A DNA stretch of 64,000 bases from JAJXXT01 sp963764465 (GCA_963764465.1 CAVXSO010000006.1:620001-684000); one strand, 5' to 3'. Shown: positions 43,541-52,915, counted from the stretch's first letter. The notes: a model not told the origin generated them from the sequence alone. Program-made: numbers and translations.

Positions 43541-44750
43541 ATGCGCAGCGCCCGCACCTCGCGGTACAGCATCTCCGGCACGCTCCCCGCCTCCACGCCC
43601 AGCCCGCCCCAGAGCTGCACCGCGGAGTCCGCCGCCCGCTGCGCCGCCTCGGTCGCGAACAGCTTCGCCATCGCCGCTTCCCTTGTCGTGCGATTGCGCG
43701 CGGCGCGGGATCACGGTCCGTGCGACTGCGCGCGGGATCAGGGTCCGTGCGACTGCGCGCGGGATCAAGGTTGCGCGCCGTCGCCGTGTCCGCCTGCCAC
43801 GCCGCGCGATAGACCAGCAGCGCCGCCGCATCGATCTCGAGCGCCACGTCCGCGATCCGCGCCTGCGTCATCTGCAGATCGCCCAGCGTCGCCCCGAACA
43901 TCCGCCGCGAGCGCGCCCGCTCCGCCATCGCCTCCAGCGCATGCCGCGCGAACCCCAGCGCGGCGGCACCGACAGTCGGGCGGAAGATATCGAGCGTCGC
44001 CATCGCCACCTTGAATCCCTCGCCCGGCGCGCCCAGCATCGCCTCGTCGCCCACGAAACAATTGTCGAAGCGCAACGTCGCCAGCGGGTGCGGCGCAACC
44101 ACCTCGATCCGCCGCGCGATCGAAAGCCCCGGATTGTCCGCCTCGACGACGAACGCCGAAAGCCCGCGCGCGCCCGGCGCCTCCCCCGTCCGCGCCACCA
44201 CCACGTAGTGGCCGGCGATCCCGCCGTTGGAAATCCACGTCTTCTCGCCGTCGATCCGCCACCCGCCCGCGACGCGGCTCGCCGCACAGCTCATCGCCGC
44301 CACGTCCGAGCCGGCGTCGGTCTCCGACAACGCAAACGCCGCGAGATGCGTCCCCGCCCGCACCCCCGGCAGGATGCGCGCGCGCATGCCGGGGCTGCCC
44401 GCCAGCAGGATGGAGCCGCTCCCCAGCCCCTGCATCGCAAAGGCAAAGTCGGCGAGCCCGTCATGCCGCGCCAGGATCTCGCGCGCCAGGCACAGCGTGC
44501 GCACGTCGATCGCCTCGCGCCCCGCATCCGGGATCGCGTGCGCCAGCCAGCCCCCCTCGCCCAGCATCCGCGCGAGCCGCCGGCACGTCGCGTCGGTGTC
44601 GCGCCCCTGCGCATGATGCGCGCCGTGATGCGCCAGCTCGCGCGCCGCCCACGCCTCCAGCCGCGTCGCGAAATCCCGATGCCGCTCCTCGAAGAACGGC
44701 CACGCCAGATGCGCCAGATGCTCCACCGCCATGCTCGATCGCCCCATCAT
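43483..44750 (-). pseudogene. Acyl-CoA dehydrogenase disrupted by a 27-bp tandem expansion
   Basis: Residues up to about 320 read as a normal acyl-CoA dehydrogenase (ALSETDAGSDVAAM, GEKTWISNGGIAGHYV, FGATLGDLQMTQARIAD). Then a tandem insertion at 43688-43769 shifts the frame. The expected C-terminus (MAKLFATEAAQRAADSAVQ, then YREVRALRIYEGATEVQK) continues in another frame from about 43671 to the TAG at 43483. The inserted length of about 82 bp is not a multiple of three. The shifted frame runs on to 43509 as Arg-rich sequence without the catalytic C-terminal helices. The enzyme would catalyse the first step of beta-oxidation. Alternatives are a sequencing error or reversible slippage. Confidence 0.82.
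43688..43769. repeat. 27-bp tandem repeat inserted in the acyl-CoA dehydrogenase gene
   Basis: Two near-perfect units (43715-43741 and 43742-43768) and a third degenerate unit of 28 bp. On the coding strand each unit reads TGATCCCGCGCGCAGTCGC plus ACGGACC. Removing the array would rejoin the two parts of the dehydrogenase in one frame. Confidence 0.9.
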
Positions 44751-44800
44751 AATCGCCGCGTCTCAATCGCCGCCGCGTCACAATCGCCGCCCCGGTTCAG

Positions 44801-44842
44801 CGGCCCCGGTTGAACGGCCCCGGCTGAACGGCCCCGCCTGAA
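44801..44842. repeat. 14-bp tandem repeat upstream of the dehydrogenase
   Basis: Three units of CGGCCCCGG(T/C)TGAA with one or two changes, followed by a partial unit. They lie between the dehydrogenase start and the enoyl-CoA hydratase stop. Short duplicated CAATCGCCGC blocks adjoin on the left. Confidence 0.85.
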
Positions 44843-44851
44843 CGGCGAGCC

Positions 44852-45751
44852 TCAATCGCCCTGGAACACCGGCCGCTGCTTCGCCACGAACGCGTGATAG
44901 GCGCGCGCGAAATCCTCGGTCTGCATGCAGATCGCCTGCGCCTGCGCCTCCGCCTCGATCGCGGCGTCGATGCCCATGTCCCATTCCTGCTCCAGGCAGG
45001 TCTTGGTCATCGCATGCGCGAAGCCGGGGCCCGCCGCGATCTCGGCGGCCAGCGCCTGTGCTGCACCCGCAAGTTCCTCCGGCGCCACGACACGGTTCAG
45101 GAATCCCCACGCCAGTGCCTCGTCGCCCGGCAGCGCCCGCCCGGTGATCAGCAGCTCGGAAGCCCGCCCATGCCCGACGATGCGCGGCAGGATCGCGCAC
45201 GCCCCCATGTCGGCACCGGCCAGCCCCACGCGCACGAACAGGAACGCCGTCCTGCTGCGCGAAGTGCCGATGCGGATGTCCGATCCCATCGCCAGGATCG
45301 CCCCCGCCCCCGCGCACACGCCGTCGATGGCCGCCACGATCGGCTGCGGGCAGGCGCGCATCGCCTTCACCACGTCGCCCGTCATCCGCGTGAAGCGCAG
45401 CAGCCCGTCCATGTCGCCCGCGCGTTTCAGCGCCACCAGCGGCCCGATGATCTCGTGCACGTCGCCGCCGGAACAGAAATTCCCGCCCTCGCCCGTGATC
45501 ACCACCGCGCGCACCGCCCGCCGTGCCGCGCCCAGCGCACGGAACAGGTCGCGCAGCTCGGCGTAGCTCTCGAAGGTCAGCGGGTTCTTCCGCGCCGCGC
45601 GGTTGAGCGTGATGGTCCCGATCCCGTCCGCCACGTCCCAGCGCAGATGCCTGGCGCGATACGCCACCGGGTCGCCGATCGGCCGCGCCGATGGCGCCAC
45701 GCTCGCCGCGTCGACGCTCACGGCTTCATCGGTGCTGCTGGTACCGGACAT
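44852..45751 (-). CDS. Enoyl-CoA hydratase/isomerase family protein
   Basis: 299 residues from ATG at 45751, preceded by GAGAAGCG. Crotonase fold: VADGIGTITLNRAARKNPL, the oxyanion-hole loop GNFCSGGDVHEI and PIVAAIDGVCAGAGAILAMG. The position usually holding the catalytic Glu shows GLAGADMGACAILPR, so a hydratase role is uncertain; isomerase or another crotonase activity is possible. It probably formed a small acyl-CoA metabolism operon with the disrupted dehydrogenase downstream. Confidence 0.88.
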   Translation of the reverse strand: MSGTSSTDEAVSVDAASVAPSARPIGDPVAYRARHLRWDVADGIGTITLNRAARKNPLTFESYAELRDLFRALGAARRAVRAVVITGEGGNFCSGGDVHEIIGPLVALKRAGDMDGLLRFTRMTGDVVKAMRACPQPIVAAIDGVCAGAGAILAMGSDIRIGTSRSRTAFLFVRVGLAGADMGACAILPRIVGHGRASELLITGRALPGDEALAWGFLNRVVAPEELAGAAQALAAEIAAGPGFAHAMTKTCLEQEWDMGIDAAIEAEAQAQAICMQTEDFARAYHAFVAKQRPVFQGD

Positions 45752-45904
45752 ACGCTTCTCCCGCTTCTCGCGGGCCAGCGACCATGGCGCGCGCACGCTG
45801 TCAACGCGCCCATTCTTGCGCCCATTCTTGCGCGCGTCATCGCGTGCGCATCAGCGCGCCCTCACACCGCCCCGGGCAAACCGCTCCCGGCAAATCGCCC
45901 CTGC

Positions 45905-45960
45905 CACACCGCGCTGGCCACACCGCGCCGGCCACACCGCGCCGGCCACACCGCCACGGC
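45905..45960. repeat. 14-bp tandem repeat in the spacer before the hydratase gene
   Basis: Four units of CACACCGCGCCGGC (two exact, two with changes). A duplicated CCCATTCTTGCG lies nearby at about 45809-45832. The 288-bp spacer has no gene. Confidence 0.88.
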
Positions 45961-46039
45961 ACGCGGCCCACCCCTCCCGTTCCCTGCTGGCGACTTCCCC
46001 GCGGCAACACGGCGCGAACGCGCGCCGGCGCTGTCGCGC

Positions 46040-47086
46040 TCAGTCGGCGATCTGCAACCGCCGCAGCATCCGCCACAGCAGCGCGGGGCGTTCCTCCACG
46101 CCTTCGGGCACGTCCGCCACCGCCTCGTCCGCCACCGCCTCGTCCGCCACGGCCGCCTCGATCGGCTGCTCCATCGCCCGCAGCGCCGCGAGCCCCGCGA
46201 ACGGCTCGCCATGGTGCGCCAGGTCCGGCACGTCGAGCAGCCGGATCTCGTGCACCGGCCCCAGCCCGTCCAGCCGCAGGCTCGCCACCACGCGGAAATC
46301 CTTCCGGTCCAGCACCCACACGCAGCCGGAGCTGTGCGCCCGCGACGCGCGTCCCCCGCGCTCGCTCTCGCCCACGAGGATATGCTCCTCGCTCGCCGCC
46401 AGCCCGCGCGTGTACCCGCCGGTCGGCGAGCGCCACAGCGTCTCGCCGCTGATGAAATCCACCAGCGCCCCGGCCTCGCTCGCGCAGCCGATCAGCGTGC
46501 CGGGCGCGGCGGGCCAGATATTGTGCGCGCCGCCGACGCCACGGCACGCCACCGTCTCCGCGAGCGCGAAGCCGGAGTTCGGCGTCTGCAGCGAAAACCG
46601 CGCCGCCACCGATTCGCGCCCGAAATTATGCGCGAGCACCCACAACTCGTCGCGCCCGACATGCAGCGAGTTCAGGTGGTTGCCCGTGTGTTCCCCGGGC
46701 GAAAGCCGGTCCCACCGCGCCTCGGAAAGCCGTATCTCGCGCACCCAGCCCGCATTCGGGTCGATCACCGCCACGCAGTTGCGTCCGGTGTTGGTCGCGT
46801 AGATCAGCCCGTCATGCCCGGCCATCAGCTGGTGCGGCTGCGACAGCCGGTAGCCGTGCACATCGCGCCGGCCAAGCCGCACCGTGCCCACTTCCGAAAG
46901 CGCGTAGCTCGGCAGATCGCGCAGGCTGTTGTTATCGATATGGGAATGCGTGGTCACCAGCCGTCGATCGCCGGGAAACCACGAAATTCCATAGTATTCC
47001 TGCTCATTATCTTCGAGCAATTTCAATTTTTCCCGCATCACATCAACTAAAATGAGAGACCGGGACGTCGAAACAATTGCCAGCAT
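46040..47086 (-). CDS. Propeller-like protein of unknown function
   Basis: 348 residues from ATG at 47086 (the frame is open to 47188, but the upstream DNA is A/T-rich and reads unlike protein). Repeated blade-like segments (GLIYATNTGRNCVAVIDP, DELWVLAHNFGRES, ENGxxxWPxxP-like HNIWPAAPGTLIGCA, CVWVLDRKDFRVVASL) suggest a beta-propeller. No signal peptide. The C-terminal VADEA repeats come from a 15-bp tandem array. I do not know its function; its distance from the glycan operon makes a link speculative. Confidence 0.75.
   Translation of the reverse strand: MLAIVSTSRSLILVDVMREKLKLLEDNEQEYYGISWFPGDRRLVTTHSHIDNNSLRDLPSYALSEVGTVRLGRRDVHGYRLSQPHQLMAGHDGLIYATNTGRNCVAVIDPNAGWVREIRLSEARWDRLSPGEHTGNHLNSLHVGRDELWVLAHNFGRESVAARFSLQTPNSGFALAETVACRGVGGAHNIWPAAPGTLIGCASEAGALVDFISGETLWRSPTGGYTRGLAASEEHILVGESERGGRASRAHSSGCVWVLDRKDFRVVASLRLDGLGPVHEIRLLDVPDLAHHGEPFAGLAALRAMEQPIEAAVADEAVADEAVADVPEGVEERPALLWRMLRRLQIAD
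46111..46155. repeat. 15-bp tandem repeat in the propeller-like gene
   Basis: Three units of CGTCCGCCACCGCCT (the last diverged) encode VADEA repeats near the C-terminus, in frame. Confidence 0.85.
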
Positions 47087-47194
47087 CTTGTAAGGATTAG
47101 ACGACCCGGACCCGCGCCGGCGCAAGGATGAAAATGTATCAGCTTGTAAGTAACAGCCACGCGACCAGCGACCCCGGCCCGCGCCCATGCGGCG

Positions 47195-48085
47195 CTACCG
47201 CCAGCGACGGTGGAACCACAGCCATTGATCGGGGTGCTCGCGCACCCATCCTTCGACCACCGTGGTGATCAGCTGCGTCGTTGCGGCGACGTCCACCTGC
47301 CCGATCGCGTCGCGCGGCAAGGTGAGCGGCCCCTCGACCGCCAGGCGGAACCGCCGGCCCGGCAGCCGGATCATCTGCACCCCGTAGACCGGACAGTCGA
47401 ACTGCCGCGCCAGCCGGGCCAGCGTGGGGTTCGCCTTGCAGGTGCGGCCGAAGAAGGTCACGTCCACGCCGCGCGACCAGTGCTGGTCGACCATCATGCC
47501 CAGGTGCTCGCCGCGCTCCAGCGCGGTCGCCATCTCGAACACCGCCTCGCGCCGGCTGCGGATCAGCCGGCCCATCAGCCCGGTGCGGATCGCGATGATG
47601 CGGGCGGCGACCGAGCGGTTGTTCGGCACGCGGTAGACCACCACCGAAGGCAGCCCGTGCGCCGCCGCGGCCACGGCCGGCAGTTCCCAGTTGGCCAGAT
47701 GGGCGGCGAACAGCAGCGCCGGCTTGCCGTCGTCGCGCATCTCGATCAGGGCCGGGCCGGCATCGGTGACGATCCGCCCGGCGTCGGGGCGGTCGGGGTC
47801 ATAGTCCCACAGACGGCCAAGGTGGACGTATTCGCCGGCAACACGGCCGAGATTGTCCCAGGCGCCCCGGAGCGTCGCCGCGATCCACGCCTCGTCCCGG
47901 TCCGGAAAGGCGGCTCGCAGCTGGGCGTGGCCGATGCGGTGCTCGCGCAGGTGCGGGCCGACATGGCGGGCCAGCCAGGCGCAAGTATCGGCGGCGCGGT
48001 CGGGGCCGGCGCGCCGCGCCAGCGCGAACAGCCCGCCGACCAGGGCACCGACCAGCGGCGCCGTCAGCCGCGACAGCCGGCGCAT
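47195..48085 (-). CDS. lpxXL: Lipid A very-long-chain acyltransferase (LpxXL/HtrB family)
   Basis: 296 residues. LpxL/HtrB-family acyltransferase with the HX4E catalytic motif HLANWE (His129, Glu134) and a hydrophobic N-terminus (~8-24) anchoring it to the inner membrane. The conserved GMMVDQHWSRGVDVTFFG follows. Its place at the end of the acpXL operon indicates that it transfers the very long hydroxylated acyl chain from AcpXL to lipid A. The XL assignment rests on context. Confidence 0.88.
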   Translation of the reverse strand: MRRLSRLTAPLVGALVGGLFALARRAGPDRAADTCAWLARHVGPHLREHRIGHAQLRAAFPDRDEAWIAATLRGAWDNLGRVAGEYVHLGRLWDYDPDRPDAGRIVTDAGPALIEMRDDGKPALLFAAHLANWELPAVAAAAHGLPSVVVYRVPNNRSVAARIIAIRTGLMGRLIRSRREAVFEMATALERGEHLGMMVDQHWSRGVDVTFFGRTCKANPTLARLARQFDCPVYGVQMIRLPGRRFRLAVEGPLTLPRDAIGQVDVAATTQLITTVVEGWVREHPDQWLWFHRRWR

Positions 48086-48088
48086 CGG

Positions 48089-49120
48089 CTACAGCCTGAC
48101 CACCATCTTGCCGAACACGTCGCGCCTTTCCATGCGCGCCAGCCCGTCGCGGAAGGTCTCCAGGGTGTATTCGCTGTCGATCACCGGCAGCACGCCGGTG
48201 ATCATGCGCGCCATCGCTGCGGCGATGTTCCGCTTCGAGGCGCCGAACGAGCCGAAGATGCGGTATTGCTGCTGGAACAGCTGCATCAGGTTGATGCTGC
48301 CCGAGGCGCCCGAGGTGGCGCCGCAGGTGACCAGCCGGCCACCGCGGCTGAGCGACAGCAGCGAGCCGCTCCAGGTGTCGGCGCCGACATGCTCGAACAC
48401 CACGTCCACGCCCTTCTTGCCGGTGATGCGCCGCACCACGCCCTCGAACCGGTCGGTGCGGTAGTTGATGACGTGGTCAGCGCCGAGCGAGCGCGCCTTC
48501 GCCGCCTTTTCGTCGCTGCCGACGGTGGTGATCACCATGCAGCCGAGCGACCTGGCGACGCGGATGGCGATGCTGCCGATGCCCGACCCGCCGGCATGGA
48601 CCAGGATGCTCTCGCCGGGCTCCAGTTTCGCGTTGTCGAACAGCATGTGCTCGACGGTGCCGTAGGCGACCGGGGCGCAGGCGGCGTCGCGCAGGGAGAG
48701 GCCGTCGGGCACCGCGATCAGCAGGCGGGCGGGGTGGTTTGTCAGTTCCTGGGCAAAGCCGTCGATATGGAACCCGCGGATGCCCGCGACGGCGGCGCAG
48801 AGATTGTCGCGCCCCTCGCGGCAGGCACGGCAGGTGCCGCAGGTGATGGCGCCGAACGGCACCACGCGCTGGCCGACGGCGTATCCGGTCACGTCCGGCC
48901 CCACGGCGACGATCTCGGCGGATGCCTCGGTGGTGATGGTGAAGGGCATCTTCCGCCGGGCGAAGGCCATGCCGCGCCAGCCCCAGACGTCGATATGGTT
49001 GAGGCCGACATGGCGGATGCGCAACTGCACCTCCCCGGCCGGCGGCGGCGGGGGCGGAGGCAACTCGACCAGCCGGAGGTCGCGCTCGGCGAACAGTTGC
49101 AGTGCACGCATCAACGCCAT
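48089..49120 (-). CDS. Zinc-type alcohol dehydrogenase-like oxidoreductase of the acpXL operon
   Basis: 343 residues, MDR superfamily. Structural zinc Cys set in CGTCRACREGRDNLC; the catalytic domain start GLNHIDVWGWRG is typical; NAD(P) motif is GGSGIGSIAIRVA. A homologous adh gene sits next to fabF and lpxXL in rhizobial acpXL clusters, where it is thought to act on the very-long-chain acyl product. It lies 3 bp before lpxXL. Confidence 0.9.
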   Translation of the reverse strand: MALMRALQLFAERDLRLVELPPPPPPPAGEVQLRIRHVGLNHIDVWGWRGMAFARRKMPFTITTEASAEIVAVGPDVTGYAVGQRVVPFGAITCGTCRACREGRDNLCAAVAGIRGFHIDGFAQELTNHPARLLIAVPDGLSLRDAACAPVAYGTVEHMLFDNAKLEPGESILVHAGGSGIGSIAIRVARSLGCMVITTVGSDEKAAKARSLGADHVINYRTDRFEGVVRRITGKKGVDVVFEHVGADTWSGSLLSLSRGGRLVTCGATSGASGSINLMQLFQQQYRIFGSFGASKRNIAAAMARMITGVLPVIDSEYTLETFRDGLARMERRDVFGKMVVRL

Positions 49121-49154
49121 GGCAGGAAACTCCGAAGCGCGCCGTCCCCTGACC

Positions 49155-49910
49155 TCAATCGCGGGGCACGCCGATGGAAGCGGTCAGTCCGCCATCCACC
49201 GGGATGACGGCACCGGTGACACTGCCGGCGATGGGCGAGACCAGGAAGGCGACGACGCCTGCGACCTCCGCCGGGGTGACGAAGCGTCCCGCCGGAATGC
49301 GCCGCTCGGTGGCCGCGCGATAGGCGGCGAACGGGGCCATCATCTCGGTATCGACGAAGCCGGGCGCCACGTAGTTGACCGTGACCCCGCGGCGCGCGGT
49401 CTCGATGGCCAGGGTGCGCACATAGCCCAGCAGCGCGGATTTCGACGCGGCATAGGCGGCGCTGCCGGGGCTGGCCTGCTGGCCGAGCACGGAGCCGATC
49501 GCCACGATCCGCCCGGCCCGCGCCCGCGTCATCGGGCGGACCACGGCGCGGACGATGCGGGTGAACGACCAGAAATTGACCTGCATCAGCCGCTCGGCGA
49601 GGTCCTGGTCCATGGTCGGCGCCAGCGTGTCGTAGGTGGTGCCGGCGACGCCGACCAGGGCGGCCAGGGCGGGGCCATCCTCCAGCGTCGCGGCGAATGC
49701 CTCGACCGCGCCGCGCTCGACCAGGTCGAGCGGCAGGGCGGCGAACCGGCCGGCGGGGTGGCGCACGGCCAGGTCGGCGACCTGGGCCGCGGCGGCAGCG
49801 GCATCGGAGCGGTAGGTGAAGGTGACATCCATGCCGGCCCCGGCCAGGGCCGCCACCACCGCGCCGCCAATGCCGCGCCCGCCGCCGATCACCAGGGCGT
49901 GCTCCGCCAT
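49155..49910 (-). CDS. fabG: 3-oxoacyl-ACP reductase (FabG-like SDR)
   Basis: 251 residues. NADPH motif GGGRGIGG (residues 10-17), catalytic Ser140, Tyr153 and Lys157 (YAASK) and closing VDGGLTASIG. It would reduce the ketoacyl chain during elongation on AcpXL. A dedicated reductase is not part of the rhizobial clusters I know, so it makes this elongation module more complete. Follows fabF1 by 4 bp; the lpxXL side is 34 bp away. Confidence 0.92.
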   Translation of the reverse strand: MAEHALVIGGGRGIGGAVVAALAGAGMDVTFTYRSDAAAAAAQVADLAVRHPAGRFAALPLDLVERGAVEAFAATLEDGPALAALVGVAGTTYDTLAPTMDQDLAERLMQVNFWSFTRIVRAVVRPMTRARAGRIVAIGSVLGQQASPGSAAYAASKSALLGYVRTLAIETARRGVTVNYVAPGFVDTEMMAPFAAYRAATERRIPAGRFVTPAEVAGVVAFLVSPIAGSVTGAVIPVDGGLTASIGVPRD

Positions 49911-49914
49911 GGCC

Positions 49915-51213
49915 CTAGCCGGGCGCGGGCTTCAGCACCAGGCAGACATTCTGCCCGCCGAAGCCGAAGGAATTGGAGATGGCACGGCTCATGCGTGCGT
50001 CGCGCGCCACGTTCGGCACGCAGTCCACCGGCAACGCCGGATCGGGCGTGGTGTAGTTGATGGTGGGCGGGATGCGCTGGTGCTGCAGGGTCAGCAGCGA
50101 CACCACCGCCTCGATCGCGCCGGCGGCGGTCAGGGTATGGCCGATCATCGACTTGGTGGAGGAGATCGGGATGCTGCCCGCGCGTTCGCCGAACACGGCG
50201 GACACGCATTGCCACTCCATCCGGTCGTTCTCCGGGGTGCTGGTGCCGTGGGCGTTGATGTGGTCCACCTGGTCCGGCGTGATGTCGGCATCGGCCAGCG
50301 CGTTGCGCAGGCAGGCGATGATCGGCCGGCCGTCGGGGTTGGAGCGGGTGCGGTGGAACGAATCCGCCTTCTCGCCGCAGCCCTCGACCACGCCCAGGAT
50401 GCGCGCGCCGCGGGCCCGCGCCGAGGCCAGGGTTTCCAGCACCAGGGCGGCCGCACCCTCGGCCATCACGAAGCCGTCACGGTCCTTGGAGAAGGGGCGC
50501 GAGGCGGCTTCCGGCACGTCGTTTTGGGTGGACAGGGCGGAGAGCAGGGAGAAGCGGATCAGCAATTCCGGGTTCACCGAGGCGTCCGTGCCGACACACA
50601 GCGCCGCCGCGGTCTCGCCGCGACGGATCGCCTCCACCGCCAGCTGGATCGCGGTGGCGCCGGAGGCGCAGGCGGTCGAAACGCTCATCGGCGAGCCCTT
50701 GGTGCCGAACCGCGTCGCCAGGTTCTCGGCCACCGAGCCGAACAGGAACCGTTCGTAGACGGCGGTGAAGGCGCCGGTGCCGGCGGCGGCAAGAAGGTCG
50801 TCATACCTGACCGCCGTGTTGGCCCCCGACGCCGCCGCGAGCGCGCGCCGCTGCGGCCATTCCAGTTCGACCGGCGGCAGCGCCAGGAACAACGGGCCGG
50901 GGAAATCGGCGCGCGCACCAATGCCAGCCTGCGCCACCGCCTCCTCGCAGACCCGATCGGCTATGCGTTCGGACAGTTCCGGCGCGCTGAGCGGATGGGC
51001 GGGAACGAAATCCACGGTCCCGGCGATGGTGGTGCGCAATCCGCCCAGCGGGAAACGAGCGATCCGGCGGATGCCGCTCTCGCCGTTGGTCAGCTTGCGC
51101 CAGTTGTCGGCAACCCCCTCGCCCAGCGAGGTCAGCAGGCCCATGCCGGTCACCACGACCACTGGCCGGCCCTGCGGGTCAAGATCAGCCGCGCCCATCG
51201 CTGCCCCGCTCAC
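49915..51213 (-). CDS. fabF: Beta-ketoacyl-ACP synthase II, catalytically complete (FabF1-XL)
   Basis: 432 residues. The thiolase-fold condensing enzyme has the full Cys-His-His triad: Cys182 in STACASGAT, His322 in INAHGTSTPEND and His359 in KSMIGHTLTAAGA. The GFGGQN end motif is present. It elongates the acyl chain on AcpXL. It overlaps the second synthase gene by 4 bp, so the two proteins are probably made in equal amounts. Confidence 0.95.
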   Translation of the reverse strand: MSGAAMGAADLDPQGRPVVVVTGMGLLTSLGEGVADNWRKLTNGESGIRRIARFPLGGLRTTIAGTVDFVPAHPLSAPELSERIADRVCEEAVAQAGIGARADFPGPLFLALPPVELEWPQRRALAAASGANTAVRYDDLLAAAGTGAFTAVYERFLFGSVAENLATRFGTKGSPMSVSTACASGATAIQLAVEAIRRGETAAALCVGTDASVNPELLIRFSLLSALSTQNDVPEAASRPFSKDRDGFVMAEGAAALVLETLASARARGARILGVVEGCGEKADSFHRTRSNPDGRPIIACLRNALADADITPDQVDHINAHGTSTPENDRMEWQCVSAVFGERAGSIPISSTKSMIGHTLTAAGAIEAVVSLLTLQHQRIPPTINYTTPDPALPVDCVPNVARDARMSRAISNSFGFGGQNVCLVLKPAPG

Positions 51214-52430
51214 GCTGCTGGCCCCTCGGGCGGCTCGACCAGCGCCATGCTCTCGCCGCGCCAGTGCCCCCAGGATGTCACCACGACCTGCGCGATCGCC
51301 CCGTTCGCCGGCGTCTCGACCTCGCCGGGATCCAGCGGGTCGAACAGCCGCCCCTGCCCCACCACGTCGGCGGCCAGCGCCAGGTTGGCGATGAATGACG
51401 GCTCCATCGCATGGCCCAGCGCGGTGGCCGTGGCGCGCACCGGCAGGCCGATTTCGGCCAGGAAGTCATGCTCCTGCGCGGTGATGGCCGGGGCACCGCT
51501 GGCACCGGAGAGCACCGCCGCCGCCGCGGTATCCACGCGCGGCCGCAGCGCCGCCCATTGCCGCGCCGCGTTGGCGGCAGCGGCGCCCGGCCCGCGGGCG
51601 CAGCGGTCGGTGGCGATGGCGCTGATGCGCGCATGTGCCACCGCACCGCGGGCCCGGGCGTGCGCCCGGCTCTCGATCACCAGGAAGCAGCCAAGCGAGC
51701 CCATCACCATGCCGCCGCCGGCCCGCTGGCGGGACCACACCCCGGCGAAGTCCCGCTTCCACAGCAGGCCGCCCATTTCATACTGCAGCACGATATCCGG
51801 CCGCTGCGCGTTGTAGGAGCCGCCGACCAGGAACAGGTCGCCCTGGCCGGCGGCGATCCGCGCGCAGGCGATCCGCACCGCGTCCGCCCCCGCCGACTCC
51901 TCGCCCATGAAGGTGCGCGACGACCCGACCACCCCATGCACGACGGAGATGTTTCCGGCCAGCAGGTTGGAGAGTTGCGCCAGGAACAGGGTGGGCCGCA
52001 GGTCGCCCATCAGCCGTTCGTTCAGGAACACGCCCGGATCGGGCGCGCCCGGCATCCCCGAGAGGATAGCGGTGTCCACCGCATAGTCCCGCTCGCCGCC
52101 GCCGGCGGCAACCACCATGTGCGTCCGGTCGAGCAGCGCGGCGTTGCCCTTCACCCCGGCCGATTCCAGCGCCAGTCCGGCCGCATAAGTGCCGATGCGC
52201 TGCCACGGCTCCATCTGCCGCTGGTCGCCGCGCCGGGGAATCTGGCGGTCGTAGTCGAGCGTCACGATCGGGTGTACCGGCCAGGGGGCGAAGCTGGCCG
52301 AATCGACCGCAGGGCGGCACCCGCCGGGGGCCGAAAGCGCGGCGCGCTGCGCCTCGATCCCCTCGCCGAGGCAGGACACCAGGCCGATACCGGTGATCAA
52401 GGCGTCGTTTTCGCGAGGCAATTCACGCAT
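51210..52430 (-). CDS. Degenerate beta-ketoacyl-ACP synthase (FabF2-XL), lacking the catalytic Cys
   Basis: 406 residues, clearly a ketosynthase fold (ALITGIGLVSCLGEG; GPGAAAANAARQW), but the nucleophile region reads VVGSSRTFMGEE (residues 168-179) with Ser in place of Cys. The HGT motif is missing (LSGASGAPAIT). One His remains in ATALGHAMEPS. This looks like a chain-length-factor type partner of the active synthase, as in type II polyketide systems. It overlaps fabZ by 8 bp and fabF1 by 4 bp. Confidence 0.9.
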   Translation of the reverse strand: MRELPRENDALITGIGLVSCLGEGIEAQRAALSAPGGCRPAVDSASFAPWPVHPIVTLDYDRQIPRRGDQRQMEPWQRIGTYAAGLALESAGVKGNAALLDRTHMVVAAGGGERDYAVDTAILSGMPGAPDPGVFLNERLMGDLRPTLFLAQLSNLLAGNISVVHGVVGSSRTFMGEESAGADAVRIACARIAAGQGDLFLVGGSYNAQRPDIVLQYEMGGLLWKRDFAGVWSRQRAGGGMVMGSLGCFLVIESRAHARARGAVAHARISAIATDRCARGPGAAAANAARQWAALRPRVDTAAAAVLSGASGAPAITAQEHDFLAEIGLPVRATATALGHAMEPSFIANLALAADVVGQGRLFDPLDPGEVETPANGAIAQVVVTSWGHWRGESMALVEPPEGPAA

Positions 52431-52896
52431 CGGGCCGCAGTTCCGCCGGCATGGCGACCCGTGCGGCCGCTTTCAGCATGCTCGCATGCAGCGTCTGGTT
52501 GGGAAAGGGCATGACCCGGAAAGTCAGCTCGGCATCCGCCACCGCCCGGCCCTCCGCCAGGATGCGCGCCGTGGCGACGGCAAAGCCCGAGCCGTCGTGC
52601 AGCAGTTCCGCCTCGACCCGCAGCTTCTGGCCGGGGGACAGGAAGCGCCGCATCTTCGCCTCCTTCGCCGAGGCGAGGAACGCCATCCGCTCGAATTTCA
52701 GCCGTGCCATCACGAGCCAGCCGGCGGTCTGCGCCATCGCCTCGATCATCAGCACGCCGGGCAGGATGGGGTGTCCGGGGAAGTGCCCCTCGAACACCGG
52801 GCTGTTGTCGGGCAGCACGCATTCCACCGCGATGCTGCCGCCGGGCGGGTCGATCGCCACGACCCGGTCGACCAGCTCGAAATACTCCAGACGCAT
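52423..52896 (-). CDS. fabZ: 3-hydroxyacyl-ACP dehydratase (FabZ-XL)
   Basis: 157 residues from ATG at 52896. Hot-dog fold with the FabZ signature GHFPGHPILPGVLMIEAMAQ (His38 and Glu52 in the active site). It dehydrates the hydroxyacyl intermediate on AcpXL. The long upstream frame to 53517 runs over acpXL on the same strand and is not real. Start 19 bp after the acpXL stop. Confidence 0.93.
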   Translation of the reverse strand: MRLEYFELVDRVVAIDPPGGSIAVECVLPDNSPVFEGHFPGHPILPGVLMIEAMAQTAGWLVMARLKFERMAFLASAKEAKMRRFLSPGQKLRVEAELLHDGSGFAVATARILAEGRAVADAELTFRVMPFPNQTLHASMLKAAARVAMPAELRPDA

Positions 52897-52915
52897 GGGA
52901 AGCAGCCGGTCCCGG

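Noticed and set aside
44778..45317. 179-residue minus-strand frame within the enoyl-CoA hydratase gene
   Set aside because: Gly/Arg-rich shadow in a different phase of the same strand; the hydratase motifs are in the longer frame.
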